Shown: one piece after another, positions 21,545 through 33,666 of the stretch
How the letters are laid out: every line of letters starts with the position of its first letter
Position numbering within the stretch: the stretch's first letter is position 1
Origin: Phascolomyces articulosus
Lineage: Eukaryota; Mucoromycota; Mucoromycetes; Mucorales; Lichtheimiaceae
DNA: 64,000 bases
Assembly: GCA_025677815.1 (NCBI GenBank)
Contig: JAIXMP010000011.1
Location: forward strand, 806,001-870,000
Direction: 5' to 3'
The notes under the pieces: generated by a model
Database searches by the model: none
Seen by the model: the letters and a program-made list of their open reading frames with translations, nothing else
What the model was told of the DNA's origin: nothing
Translations under genes and position numbers: made by a program

Positions 21545-23719
21545 TTAGCTAATAGTTGATACATGTTTGAAACAATAAATATCACTTTCATCTTTTGTAG
21601 GTGTGCAACGGAATCGATAATGATGCTTTCGAAGAAGATCCAGACATTCCTTCATTTCGCCATCCCATGTTTGATGATAAGGACCTTCAATACTCAATGT
21701 TTTAAAGCAAGTCTCGTCCGTAGTACGACTGGACAAGAGATATTTCATTTTCTTTTGATTCATTGCTGAACAGTCTGTAATACGAAGTATGCGCAAGCTA
21801 TGCATTTCGCCCAATGCCTTGAATACCTCAAGAGATAAAAGCTTCATTTCGCGAAACCAGATTTGTTCGATTCTTGGTGTATTTCGTTGTAATCCACTGA
21901 CAAAATTAATCAATCCTTGTTCTGTAAGCGCATCTTCACTATTACCTTGTTGTCCTCCTCCTCCTCCTTCTTCTTCTTCCTCATCGTCACCATCCTCATC
22001 TTCATCCACATCTGTGAAATCAAATTCTGAATCAGAGTCACTGATAGTGCCTTCATTATGGAGTTGAATGGTACGTAAGGATGGAATCTGAGTAAGCGCC
22101 CCCAAAATAGAATTAGACAATATTTCAAATGCTTGATTAGGTGTTCCAAACGAGATATGTTCCAAATGACAACTCGAGCGAGACCCCAAGATGTGTAAAA
22201 ATCGTGATATATTGAATGAAATTTCATCTGAATTACGCTGATCAGGCCAATAGGGATTTTTGTACTGTGTTCTAAATCCAAGAGTTGATAGAGTGGGAAG
22301 ATCAACCAATGTGTTTGCCAATAAGACGGATGATGACGAATGGTTCAAAAGATCCAGATTTGCATCAAGTGATATATTAGTCAATTTTTTGCAACGACTA
22401 ATAAATCGAATAAATTCCTGCGGTGCAGCCGAACAAACTTCATTTTTGCAAGCAAATTCGCGTAAGTTGTTCATAGAGAGATCGTCCAGATGATGAGCCA
22501 GCTCACAATTGGCCAAGTGAAGAACTTCCAACGTATCTTGACTGGATCGAAGAATACTTGCAAGATCACTAAAGTGATAATCCTCCTCCATGCTCCCTTC
22601 TACTCCGAAAAACTTTAGTACCCGTAATCCAGTACCTAAATGATGGAATGAGGATCGATCCTTGTTGGCATATTTTGCCCACCAAGCTATTTTGTCCACA
22701 ATAATATAAGAGAGATCATTTAAATCCCCTTTTTGTTCCTCTTCTTCATCATCACCAGCATCATCCGTACGATTGCATTCAATATACTCCACTTTTGGAC
22801 AATAACGGATGATGTTACTGAGATTTGTCTCTTTTTCGGTAGTTTCTGGTGCATAGTTGTATGGATCATGATGACTATATTTATCCATGTTACCAATACG
22901 AACACAACGCAAGTTTGGGCACCGCTTTAATATTCTTTCCATTCGGTCATTTGGAATGACACAGTCGAGTGAAAGACAGGTGAGTTCCTCGAATAATCTA
23001 CTTGCGTGATGATGATTTGATAAGATGTCTCTATCCAATTCTGAGTCTTTGTCAACATCAAAGCCATGTTCCATGGAAACTTGATAATGTAAAAATCGTA
23101 ACTTTGGACAAGTGTTTAAGATGGAATGAAATGATAGATTGGATGGATGTTCTTGAAAAACAAGTACTTGTAACCTGTATCCCAAACATTCCAAAATGTC
23201 AATGAATTCATTTTGTTCACCCACTTTACTCTCAAAAAATGCTCAAAATAATAAATCATATTAGATAAATCATTATTTTTTCATTTTTTCACAGAGGACT
23301 GGTATAAACTAAACATCATATTCCCTTTTCCTCCATACGTTTCAGAAATATGCACCTCCTCATGATTACTACTTACAAAGTTTGGTGAGTTGTGGACAAT
23401 CCCAAGAAATAATCAAATTGAGATGATTAAAAAGTGTGTTGACATCATCATCATAATTGAAAAAAGCAATACTCTGGATATAATCATTGAAAATAGGTGG
23501 ACATGATGGAAGTTCGTTTTGTTTTTTGCAATCCAAAAGCATTTTCTTCCATGGGGTGCGGGACAATCCAGGTACACGATTGTACCAAGCTTTGCATACG
23601 CGTACACATTCAATAGCATCCCGAATTAATAGCTTGTCAAAAATAACAGATAAGATCTCTTGAGGAAAATGAACAAGGGGATCAATGCGTTTATCTTTTT
23701 GACTTGACATTAAAGTCAT
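21545..23719 (-). CDS. F-box / leucine-rich-repeat protein (SCF receptor)
   Basis: 679 residues from two exons, 23719-23377 and 23241-21545, with a phase-1 intron (donor GTAAGT, acceptor TTGAG). Residues ~13-60 are an F-box: DPLVHFPQEILSVIFDKLLI then ECVRVCKAWYNRV and PWKKMLL. The rest is made of degenerate leucine-rich repeats of the cysteine-containing kind (CPNLRCVRIGN, SLRILRITDCSAMN). An acidic loop (FDFTDVDEDEDGDDEEEEE) is followed by a Gly/Gln stretch. F-box proteins bring substrates to the SCF ubiquitin ligase via Skp1; the substrate is unknown. The gene at 57224-59387 is a paralogue with the same intron position and the same exon-2 length (1697 nt). The start is the first ATG in frame; a second Met lies three codons on. 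Confidence 0.85.
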
Positions 23720-24346
23720 ATTCGAAAGAGGGAGAGGGTTAAAAAAAGTGAGCGTGTAGTCTGCATAATTTTAAAAAAAGCGCTTGTTAAAATAATGCTG
23801 TTACTTTTGCTGCATAGGAGTTCCAAAAAAAATCACTGGTGAGATTCTGAAATTTTGAAGAAACTGCTCGAATATTATAATCACATAATAAAGATAAGAA
23901 ATGAAAACTTGCACGTTTTTGAGCACCAGGACTCTCCCCCTTACAAACTAAAGCTCATAAAAGGGATACCCAATACCTGGGCCTATCTAAGACAGACGGT
24001 GCGCCCCAGAGCACATGAGCCGAAGCTCACGCTCATGAATAAAAAGAAACAACATAGATGCTCCTGGTTTTCAGGCGTTGTAACTGAAATGTTTCTAATA
24101 AAAAAATAGAGTAGGTCAAAAATGACCCACCCTCTGAATAAAGAAAAATAATAAAATGGTTATAGTTAGTCCTCCAATTTTATATTATTTAATAATAAAC
24201 ACAACCCATCCATCATAAGTTGTTTTTTTAAAAATAATAGTTACCTTTTACAAGAGGTTCTCCATTCGTGTAAAACTTGTTGACCATTTCAGATAGCTTG
24301 AGGTAACTCATCCACACGGGAGCGACTTGACGCAGGCGGGAACCAT

Positions 24347-24347
<1 letters not shown>
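23720..24347. other. 5' flank of the F-box gene and AT-rich spacer
   Basis: No supported gene. A plus-strand frame at 23855-24109 has no recognisable character. Confidence 0.5.

Positions 24348-24384
<37 letters not shown>
24348..24384. repeat. (CA)n microsatellite
   Basis: About 18 uninterrupted AC units. Confidence 0.95.
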
Positions 24385-24386
<2 letters not shown>

Positions 24387-25330
24387 CTAAAGGAGATAAA
24401 ACTTGACCATAGATAAAAACATCAAGGATAGATGACATGACATGATAAAGGTTCGACATAGAGTGGATGACATGACCAACGGATATATATAGTGCAGCAG
24501 CACAACAAAGATGGCCTCAACATCAAAGATCAAGGATGGATGATGTGACATGACAAAGGATGATTAAGAGAATGGCTTGACACGAAGTAGTACAACATAG
24601 TCTCAAAATGGATGATTAATGGAGATATACAACGTGAAATAGTAAAGTATTACCACATAGCAGCACGGATGGTCAAAGAAGGTTGGTGACAGGCAACAAC
24701 TTGGATGACTAAAGAAATGAATGACACACACAAAAAAAAATCAAAGTAAGTATTATTAGAATGTGTATGGCATGGCACAAAAAAACACGACACGAAAAAA
24801 CGTGGTATCAAAAAAGGAAATATTCTGGATAAATATACCATCATGGGTGAAAGCCCTGACGCGTAAAGGATGTATAACTTGATATGGCAAAGGAATATTA
24901 TATATAGAAAAATGACATGACCTGAAGAAGTACCAAAGTTATCCGATGATATGGTTGACCAATGAAACAATAACTTGAGCAGCTAAAAGATATGGATGAC
25001 GAATAAGTATTACCAAAAGATGAATGACGAGGCACAAAAAACACGATACGAAATACAAGACACGAATAAAGTGAGATATCATGTCAAAAAAAGAAAAAGA
25101 AAAGCACATACCGCCTCATAGATAAAAAAACGGATACAAGATGACATGATGGCACGACAAAAACCAATATGTATAATCAGAGAAGATGAGTGACATAACC
25201 ACCGCAGCATGGATGGATGACACGGTCAACAATGTGGAGAAAACTAGAGCGGTGACCAAAATACATGCAACGGCCGTAGCATCAAGACCGGGACTGGTGA
25301 GATATTTTGACATATCTACACTTCTTCTCA
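24385..25330. repeat. Degenerate low-complexity tract built on GATGACATGAC-like words
   Basis: Words such as GATGACATGACATGA, GATGTGACATGACAAAGGAT, GACACGAA and GGCACAAAAAACACGA recur at irregular spacing on the plus strand for about 900 bp, giving a purine/AC-rich strand. Probably an old eroded minisatellite. No coding frame is supported. Confidence 0.5.
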
Positions 25331-26073
25331 TATAATAATACTAAAATCACTTATGGGGCTACTCCCCTATTTTACATTCCAAAGTCATAGCATTCTTTAT
25401 TTTACAAAGAATAACGTAATATGACACCACATTCTTATTTTACACGATGCTCATCGTCATATCCAACATTCTTACCATTGTATGTGTATAATGAATATAC
25501 TTTAACATTCTCTCTATGAATACTTATATCTACATTCCAAACAAACACAAACAATAACAAACTACCATGATCAACGATTAAATGGAATGGATAAGAAAAC
25601 ATATAAATACTATACTTGTAAAACTAGAATGTAATGATCTTTACTTTTATTATTTATTTATCATAATAATCCTATATCGATTCTCACAAGACCTCTGTCT
25701 CTTTCATTTGTCTTTACTACATCTATCCATTCTTATTCATACCACATTTAGTACTCATATCTAAGTATATAAACAGTAATTACTACTAGCTATGTGATTA
25801 CCGTTCCTCTTCTTTTATAATAAAGTAGTTATAGTTCAAAGAAACAAGAAAAAAAAACATATGCGTAAAACAGGAACAAACAGAGCATTATTATTAATTA
25901 AAATAAAATAAAAACGTTGTACTGAGTAAATAATAGCAATACGTTGTCATTATTATTGAGTGGTGGTATAATCAGCAAAAGTGAAAGGTAGCTAAAAATG
26001 AAGAATTAAAAAGTATGATAAAAAAAAACCTCCAGGCAAATGACCGGTACTACTTGCTCTCAGTCTCCTTAGT
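25331..26073. other. Intergenic, no supported gene
   Basis: AT-rich; only short frames without coding character. Confidence 0.5.
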
Positions 26074-26255
26074 TCACCACCTGTTTGAGGCAGGTAGCTT
26101 AACAGGGGGAACCAAACGCGAAGGATGGACTGAGACATCCCCCCACTCCTCCACATCCAACTGTCGGGCTACCTTACATGTCTTGGTGTCAGATGTATCA
26201 TCAGAGGAAACCGTTGCTTGATTAGGAGCACAGCCAACATCCCAGGGTTTCGCAC
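26074..26255 (-). pseudogene. Coding-looking exon, protein unknown
   Basis: On the minus strand, after an acceptor-like AATTAG at 26256-26261, an open frame gives AKPWDVGCAPNQATVSSDDT and later ARQLDVEEWGDVSVHPSRLV, then PPVKLPASNRW and TGA at 26074. Composition is far from the AT-rich background. No upstream exon joins in phase: the candidate at 26382-26410 (SGDHDGAIE) ends in the wrong phase. Treated as an orphan last exon of a decayed or mispredicted gene. A plus-strand frame over the same DNA is also open, so strand is not certain. Confidence 0.35.
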
Positions 26256-26321
26256 CTAATTGAAAACAACAATGTTAAATATAAGGAATATTCAACTTGA
26301 ACTCTTTTCAAGAGTGCTAAA

Positions 26322-26512
26322 CCAATTGATTCGTCATTTCACTATCTTCTCTTTGTTCACGTCTAGAATAATAACTACCTCAATCGCACCATCATGATCG
26401 CCAGAATCTAATAAAACAGAAGATAATATATGATGTGAGTAAACCATTTGATTCATCATTTCCCCATATTCTCTTTGTTCACGTCTAAAATAATAATTTA
26501 CCTCAATCGACT
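26322..26512. repeat. ~70-bp direct repeat, two copies 122 bp apart
   Basis: 26322-26390 and 26444-26512 share TTGATTC(G/A)TCATTTC, CTCTTTGTTCACGTCTA and ATAATAA-TACCTCAATCG. Confidence 0.75.
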
Positions 26513-26523
26513 TGACTCCGTCC

Positions 26524-26670
26524 TCAATCGCGCACCAACTTACTCAATCGCTCACCAGATTACTCAATCGCTCACCCACTTACTCAATCGCTCACCCACT
26601 TACTCAATCGCTCACCCACTTACTCAATCGCTCACCCACTTACTCAATCGCTCACCCACTTACTCAATCG
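26524..26670. repeat. 20-bp minisatellite, about seven units
   Basis: Unit ACTTACTCAATCGCTCACCC, perfect in the middle and slightly degenerate at the left edge (CGCACCA, CTCACCAGA). On the complement each unit contains GATTGAGTAAGT, a 5' splice-site-like word. The 20-bp period is not a multiple of three, so it is not coding. Confidence 0.95.
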
Positions 26671-26675
26671 CCAAA

Positions 26676-26925
26676 GGGACTTGAACCATAAAGGTGTTGA
26701 ACCATTTAGGATTTGCAACTGGGCTCGAGGCAATTTCAGAAAACAACCCGCAAATGGTTCTACCAGAATGGATCAACCAGAAGGAGCCTTGAACCAAAAG
26801 GGGCTTGAACCATAAAGGCATTGAACCATTTATGACTTGCAACTGGGCTCGGGGCAATTTCAGAAAACCAACCCATAAATGATTCTGCCAGAATGGATCA
26901 ACCAGAATGAAACTTGAACCATAAC
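26676..26925. repeat. Tandem duplication of a ~124-bp unit
   Basis: Starts at 26676 and 26800. Both units contain CTTGAACCATAAAGG, TTGAACCATTTA, TTGCAACTGGGCTCG, GGCAATTTCAGAAAAC and AGAATGGATCAACCAGAA. The spacing is close to the 122 bp of the repeat at 26322-26512. Confidence 0.85.
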
Positions 26926-26935
26926 GTACGGATAG

Positions 26936-27290
26936 CCGAACACGCTCGTCTTGTTTCGCACGCGTTCGAAGCGTGTGAGCATGTCCTAAGATTTAAATAA
27001 ATAATAGTGTTCACAAATTAATAAACGCATTGCTATTATTATTGTTGCCAAGCAGCATTTATTTAACTAGTTACTGTACCAGCGTTCCGTTCGTTTCGCA
27101 TCGTTGATCGCCAAACATGCTCGCCTTGACTTACCCGATAATCTTTCACGCTTTTTGAGCGTGTGAGCATGCTATAATTAAAAAAAAACATTATTCATAA
27201 ATTAATAGACACGTTGCCATTATTATTACTTTAATTGTTATCGCCAACCAACATTCATTTAACTTTTGTACCTGTGATTCGTTCGTTTAA
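26936..27290. repeat. Diverged tandem duplication of a ~165-190-bp unit
   Basis: Two copies (about 26936-27100 and 27101-27290) share CACGCTCG/CATGCTCG, GCGTGTGAGCATG, ATAAATTAATA(A/G)AC, TTGC(T/C)ATTATTATT and CATT-ATTTAACT, ending at CGTTCGTTT. Each has a GCGTG/CACGC-type hairpin near its start. Confidence 0.65.
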
Positions 27291-27899
27291 TGGAGGAAAG
27301 AAAAATTAAGCTAGTGGGAGAAATAATTATAAGCTTATAGCTGCTGCGGTTGTTGAAATTTATTACTACGGTTGATTTTTTTTCCGCACAGTATGTGGCA
27401 AATCAGATCTACTAAAACACTTTCTATTTTTTATCATTTCGTGTCACCAACAAAAATGCCACATTCATATTTTGACGTTTCTTTTTTGCATTAATGACGT
27501 ACAAAGAGTCAATCCCAATCGATCACACACACACACACAGCAATACACACTGGGTTGGTTGGACTATTTTTTTTTTAGATGTAAAAATAAACATCTTAAT
27601 TACCTGTCATTTGAAAAAGATTTTTAGGTGTGGAATGATTATGGCTCCGACATGAGAGTGAGAGTACAGTGCAACCAAGGAGTTTTGCATATTTTTTCAG
27701 TTCCAAACATAATTATGATACGCGTTTTTCTTCCTCGGTAAAAAAAAATAAATCCTAATTCAAATCTAACGAGAAGACACACCGTCAGAAAACGAATTGG
27801 AATCAATGGAAGAATGAAAAAAAAGAAAAGGATTCAGAGGAGCAATCAAAAACAAAGGAAACGGAGGAGGAACCCAGAAGCATAAGAGAAAACAAATCA

Positions 27900-28440
27900 T
27901 TGTCGATTAACTCATGGACAATGGTGGACGTTATAAAGAAAAATGGGTGACGTGGACAAGGCACACGCTCTTCTTGAGACTGGCATGTCTGGATCCTCAA
28001 CGATCGGATTGGTGTTATACAAGTGGAGAACTATAAAGAAAACACGATCGCTATGAAGCCGCCCTAAATGAGCATGAGCGGCGTGCACATGCTTGTGGAA
28101 ATGAAATGGATACTTGAAACGAAGAAGAATTTCAAGAAAAATATCCTTACCGAAGCGTCAAAAATAGCCAAATGGATTTAATGTATATCATGCCACTAGA
28201 ACCTACAAAACTGACCTTTGCTTAACAGCACATGAAGAGACTATCTTGGCCTCAAACGATCCCTATGACAATGTGCTCGATGGGGATTTCTGCTACTTTA
28301 CCTGCCTTTATCATGAACAGAAGCAGCACCTGGATCCAATATAGGAGATCAATTGAACCATTGATATACTCAAAGGAAGAACAGGTACGTATGAAATATC
28401 TATGGTTCCTAAGTTATTGGATTTGGGTGAGAATATAACA
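27900..28440 (+). pseudogene. Decayed unidentified gene, part 1
   Basis: Coding sense jumps between frames: GGRYKEKWVTWTRHTLFLRL near 27925, RYEAALNEHERRAHACGNEM near 28052, NEEEFQEKYPYRSVKNSQMD and LMYIMPLEPTKLTF to about 28217, then AHEETILASNDPYDNVLDGD and FCYFTCLYHEQKQHLDPI to about 28342. Several stops and at least two frameshifts separate them. The order and spacing fit one ancestral protein. I do not recognise it; a transposon-borne gene is possible. Confidence 0.4.
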
Positions 28441-28572
28441 AGTGAGTCATTCTCTTTATCATCCAATTATTTGTTATGTATTGTTGAAGAAAAATGAGGA
28501 GATGGAGGATCGTATGAATGTGTTCAGATTAGACTTGTGATGATCATCATGTCATTTTTTTTTGTGGATGGA

Positions 28573-29090
28573 AAATAGATGCGACCAAACTTGAAACACG
28601 TAAACTACATATCGTACCTTGTGGGTTATTATTACCCGATTAGTTTGAGTAAAGCGACCGAAAAAGTGATAAAGCACATGAACATGCAAAGGTAAATGAT
28701 GATGGTGGTGGAGTTTCATGGATGGATGAAGATGTCAAAGGATAAATAAGAAAAAATAGAGAAAGGGAAGAAAGAGGAAACATTCTATTGGGGTATATAT
28801 TTATACATATGTAATATGTCCTCATCTTTACCATTACACAACTATAGAACAGAACAATAGCATTAGGTGCGCCTTTTCCTGTTGAACGTATACTCAAAAA
28901 TGATGCTTTCATGTTAGATTATAATGTAGCTTTTATATACATGTTTTCGAAATCTATACCCGAGATTCTCAGAAAAAGACGAAACAAACGATTTATCCTT
29001 TCCTGCTACGTATTAATACTGCTCCCTCTTCAAAAGCCAAGTTTTCTGAGATATTACGTTTACTAGATACAATCATGTACGTATTTTTTT
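28573..29090 (+). pseudogene. Decayed unidentified gene, part 2
   Basis: Fragments DATKLETRKLHIVPCGLLLP near 28577, then GAPFPVERILKNDAFMLDYN and VAFIYMFSKSIPEIL near 28870-28965, and in a further frame RINTAPSSKAKFSEILRLLD near 29015. Same strand as part 1 and possibly the same gene. The last fragment ends at a possible donor (GTACGT). Confidence 0.3.
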
Positions 29091-32000
29091 TAGGAGTGGA
29101 TAATAAAAATTAGTAAATTGTTATATTATTATATATTGATATCAATCCAATACACCATCTACAATTATCATTACTGATACTCAATATACGTTTTCCTTGT
29201 TCTCTGCCTTTTTTGTTTATCAGTTAAGTACTTAACAGCAACAATTTGTTTCTATTTTTCTGAATTTAGTTTTCAACATTCTCTTTAATTTTGTACATTT
29301 TTCATCACGAAGGCGTGTGCTAGCTGAATGTGGCAGTACTAAAGCCAGTATTCCACTGTATCATTGATTATAAAAAACAAGGTTATCACCCAAAAAAAAA
29401 GGATAGTATCTCCAATAACAGGAGGTGTGGAAAAAGTGTGTGAACTAGTGTTGGTTTCTCATTACTGACGTGGCTACCATGCTTAACATCAGCCATCATT
29501 TTAAGGTTTATAGAATTAAAGAATTATCAAAGACTTCAATGACATATGTAGACTTTTTGTGTAATAAAAAGTGGAACCCCAAAAAATGTTATGTGTTTCA
29601 CACCCTCCCCCACTCCTCCCATGATGGAAAATAGATGAAAGATGCAGTATATAGCAAAATATTGCCGAGCCAAAATATACTAATGAGAATTTCTTCTTGG
29701 TGATAGCAACCTGGTCTATTCTCCAAGAAGTAAATATGTACATTGTTTTGAATTCGACATCCATGGCTCTATTGCCAATAATGTACTTATTTATTCAATT
29801 ATACGGCAGTTTTGATAATTGCTCTATATTCAGGATTAATGTTATTTTATTAAGGTTTATTAATATAGCATAATATTACACAACAATTTTTTTTTATTTT
29901 ACTAAATGTCAATGAAAGGAATTTTTAATGACCACATGAATAAACTGCGTTTTCATTCAAGACGTAGTACTTTATTGAATTTATTTCAATTCAAGCAATT
30001 CTCATTATCATTTTATTATTAAAAGACAAACATAGAGTATATCCATGTTTGGGAACGAGACTTCTTTAAGAAATAAAAAAGATGACACTGAGATAAATAA
30101 AAAAATAGGACCCAGTTTGAAACTAAACCAAATAAAGTGAAAAAGAGAGGAGATCTGCAAAATGCCTGTGTCACCCCAATCCATTCAATTTTTAAGAGTC
30201 TCATTTAAATAAGGATATGATATGGAAAGTTTTATTTTATTCTTATGAATTTCATGAATGTAAATGCTCATGCATGGCGTCTATCATCTAGATTTCTATA
30301 TATATATATATATTGAATAACAATAATGGGCTGATAACAAAAAATGTATCTTCTTCTTCTTCATTGAATGTGTGTGCGTGTGTTCCCATCACTTTGTTCT
30401 TGTTCTTCTTCTTTTATCAACTCAAAATATATTCCCGCTTGTCTTTATTTTCCATTTTATCAATCAATTTTACACAGAAAAAAAAATATAAAATAAAATA
30501 AAATGAAAAGAAACATTGGATCGTTTTACACAACAATAAATAACAAACCTCTTCTTCCAATGAACGGACTTGGTTACTTTTATTACCGACTATTATTATT
30601 CATCATAAAAAATGATCTATATTTTCCTTTTCATCATGTATTACAAGAAAAATTATATATATTTACACTATTATCTATTTAGTAGTAGTTTTTTTTTTCC
30701 TAGTCATCATAGTCTCACGTTATTCATCATAGTCTATTATAATATTTTAAATGAAACATAATTGATGTTGAGAAAAGTGGGAGGAGGAGGAGTAGATTAC
30801 TTCATAAGATCGTTTGTTTGTTTTTTTTTCATCGATATATATATACTACTTTAACCAAATAATGAGTGTTATCCTCAAAACCAAAAAGAAGTGTGTTCAA
30901 TTCTAAAAAATTTTTCCCATCTTTTTCTTTTTGAACACGATAATAATAATAAATTTATCTCGTTTTTCTTTTTTATTCTTTTTTTGGACTTCTCATGATG
31001 GAGTCTCAAAATATTATTCCTGGAATGCTTCTTTTTGCCCAATTCAGTAAAAAAAGGTTTCACAAAAATTACATCTGATGGAAATCCAAGTCATTTAGGT
31101 GGGTTTCTCGTGATGATTATGATATTATCATTTATTATTTCAAATGATGTGTGAGCCTAAATACTTCTCTAATGATTCTCTTATTACATTAATAGTTATA
31201 AAAGAAGAAGGGTATAATTACCATCAAAATAGATTAGAAATAATATTTCCATATAAAGATTTCAGGGGGAGGGGAAATAATTAAATAGATGAAGGAAAAA
31301 ATATACATATTTGAAAAAATAAATTGGTAAAGGTTCCACTAGATCATTTCAGCGGAAGGCTTATAACCCAAAATAATCCGTTTTTCCTTTAGGGTGTAAA
31401 ATAATAGATTGTCTTGATCCTTCTATATAAAATGGTTCTTTTGTGTAATACAACTAATTATGGCAAGTCAGTTGAGCAAAATAGAAAAAATGAACATCCT
31501 AGCGAGCACAGAATTCTTTTTAATCCCAAATCTAGTAAAATTAGTCTGGTTCAGCCTACTCTACGATTAGTTAAAAAGACCTTTATATAGATATGAAATT
31601 AGGTCTCTTTCTCTCTCTTTCTCTCTCCGACAGGTTGTTTATTATAGAGTCTATATCTGCATAGATAGATTACATCAGTTTTTTTTCCCTTGCTTCTTTT
31701 ATGTTGATCTCTCTTTTTATTGAAGAGTTTGGATTCATGTAGGACTAGACCTCAAGTATTACATTTCAAATGAGGTAAAAAGAAACATCAACACACTAAA
31801 TAAGAGAGAAATAAAAGAGAGAGAAATCATCCTAATAAGCCTCGTTTTTCAATTTCCCCTTTTATAATCATTTTTTTTCCAATTTTTCTATCTCACCAAT
31901 GTGCGTAACCCGGGTACTGGGTGTGTATTATTTTAGTGTGTGTGTGTGTGTGTGTACTTGACTATCATTTATCATAACAAATGACAAAACTTGATAAAAA

Positions 32001-32353
32001 TGATGAAGTTTCAGTTCTATAACCAAAATAATGATATATATTATTTTCTGGACCTTCTTTTTTTTTTCTCTTTATTTTACCCAAATCAATTCATCGGCAA
32101 AACGGTCCTCTTTTTAAGTATTCTTGATCTTGGCAATGAATAATAAGCATCAAGTACACAGTTGACAGTCTTTCTTTGTATATATTTTCTTTTTCATGCA
32201 TTTTTATTATTGTCTTGGCACCTTTATGATCATGATAAACGTTTTGTTATTGATTATAACAACTGATCCTATTTTTCCAAGGATAAAAGGGGGTGAGAGG
32301 GTTTCCCATGCTCTTTGACTTTAGTAAATATGATGCTAAAGCGTCCGCGGGAA

Positions 32354-32416
<63 letters not shown>

Positions 32417-32686
32417 TGGGTGAGAAAAAAAACATCATGATTTAAAGACATATTGTATAAGTATAGCGAGAGACAGGCCCGTGCGGTTTTTTAAAATAAT
32501 ACATAAAGATTAACTATTTTCTCATTCAAACCAACAAGTACAAGAAGTTATATAATATAATAAAGAGAATGACAAGAAGAAGCTTATTTAATGATAATAT
32601 ATGGATAGATGCCTATATAAAGTGATAATAAAAAAAAAGTGGTAACACAGTCTTATTATCTAACTTGAAAAAATACTATTTACTAT
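29091..32686. other. Gene-poor AT-rich stretch with simple repeats
   Basis: No gene supported over ~3.6 kb. Contains a (TA)n at ~30299-30311, a (TG)n at ~31938-31955 and the (CT)n tract listed separately. Confidence 0.45.
32358..32412. repeat. (TC)n microsatellite
   Basis: About 27 uninterrupted CT units. It makes artefactual Arg-Glu frames on the complement. Confidence 0.97.
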
Positions 32687-33260
32687 TTACAACCTTTTCT
32701 TCTTTGCGGACTCTCGTTTTTTGACGGCTCGTACTAACTCAGCCTCTTTTTCTTCTTCTTTGCCACCTTTTTAACTTTCCTCCGTCAAATTTTATATTAT
32801 AGACAGTATAAAATTTTAAGAAAATAAAGAGAGGATTGTAAAACGTCGATCTCATCTTTTCCTTTTACCAATCATGTCATTACATATACTTTTGGCTAAT
32901 TTTATATTCATCCTCATCATCTAGAGTATTAGGTTGATATAAACTTTTTCGATTAAACAAAAAAAAAATAATATGAATTAGCCGATTAAGCTAGATAGAA
33001 TTGATAAAATGGTCGTCTTTGCATGGTCACTGTTTCTTGTTTTTCTTTTCAAGGATCATTTTTTATAACAAAAAGGACATTTATATCTTCTTCTTGTTCT
33101 TCTTGCGCCTCGATATAAATACCCTATAATGACATGATTGGGCATGTGAAAATTGCCTTAAAAAGATGATTTACATACCCAAAATTGTTCCTGCGTACGA
33201 CAATCACCAAAATAAAATAGAAAAAAATGTTTCTTTTTTCGATTGGAAACTCTATTATAC
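32687..33260 (-). CDS. Tentative multi-exon gene, product unknown
   Basis: Several minus-strand pieces look like exons. (1) FGDCRTQEQFW ending at 33179, then an intron 33178-33124 (donor GTATGT, acceptor ATTATAG), then GIYIEAQEEQEEDIN from 33123; the join is in phase. (2) After an acceptor-like CTATCTAG, LNRLIHIIFFLFNRKSLYQP then NTLDDEDEYKISQK. (3) A terminal piece KEEEKEAELVRAVKKRESAK then KKRL and TAA at 32687-32689. I could not find a donor/acceptor pair that joins pieces 2 and 3 in phase, and the start is not located. It may be one small gene, or two, or chance. No family recognised. Confidence 0.3.
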
Positions 33261-33624
33261 TATTTTTTCCTTCTTATAACTCTTAATAACTAATAAAAAG
33301 AAGACACATCTTTGGTCCACCCGACTCATTTAATCAATGGGGCCCTAAAACAAATAATTGATTAATTTCAACTCCAAAAAAAAACCTCCTTATAAGGCTG
33401 AATTTTCATTGTTTTACAATACATTTTCTTTATGGTGTCAAAAATATATATGTTATTACACGTGGCGATAGATATAAGAATAAGTCAATAATAAATAGAT
33501 ATATATATAGATATATATATATATAGGTAAAAAAGATAAAACATATCATCACCATCATCAACATGACATATTAGTATGGAGTTTTACTATATACTAAATT
33601 GAATAATAAAAGTAAAAAGAAGCT

Positions 33625-33626
<2 letters not shown>

Positions 33627-33665
<39 letters not shown>
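33627..33665. repeat. (GT)n microsatellite
   Basis: About 19 GT units, ~400 bp upstream of the AT-hook gene. Confidence 0.95.

Positions 33666-33666
<1 letters not shown>

Noticed and set aside
26015..26221. Plus-strand 68-codon frame over the orphan exon
   Set aside because: Starts by chance ATG in AT-rich DNA. The minus-strand reading has better amino-acid composition and an acceptor site; kept only as a strand uncertainty.
26524..26670. CRISPR-like array
   Set aside because: Units are 20 bp with no spacers between them; this is a minisatellite in a eukaryotic genome.
32247..32451. Two overlapping minus-strand frames with long Arg-Glu repeats
   Set aside because: They are translations of the (TC)n microsatellite at 32358-32412.
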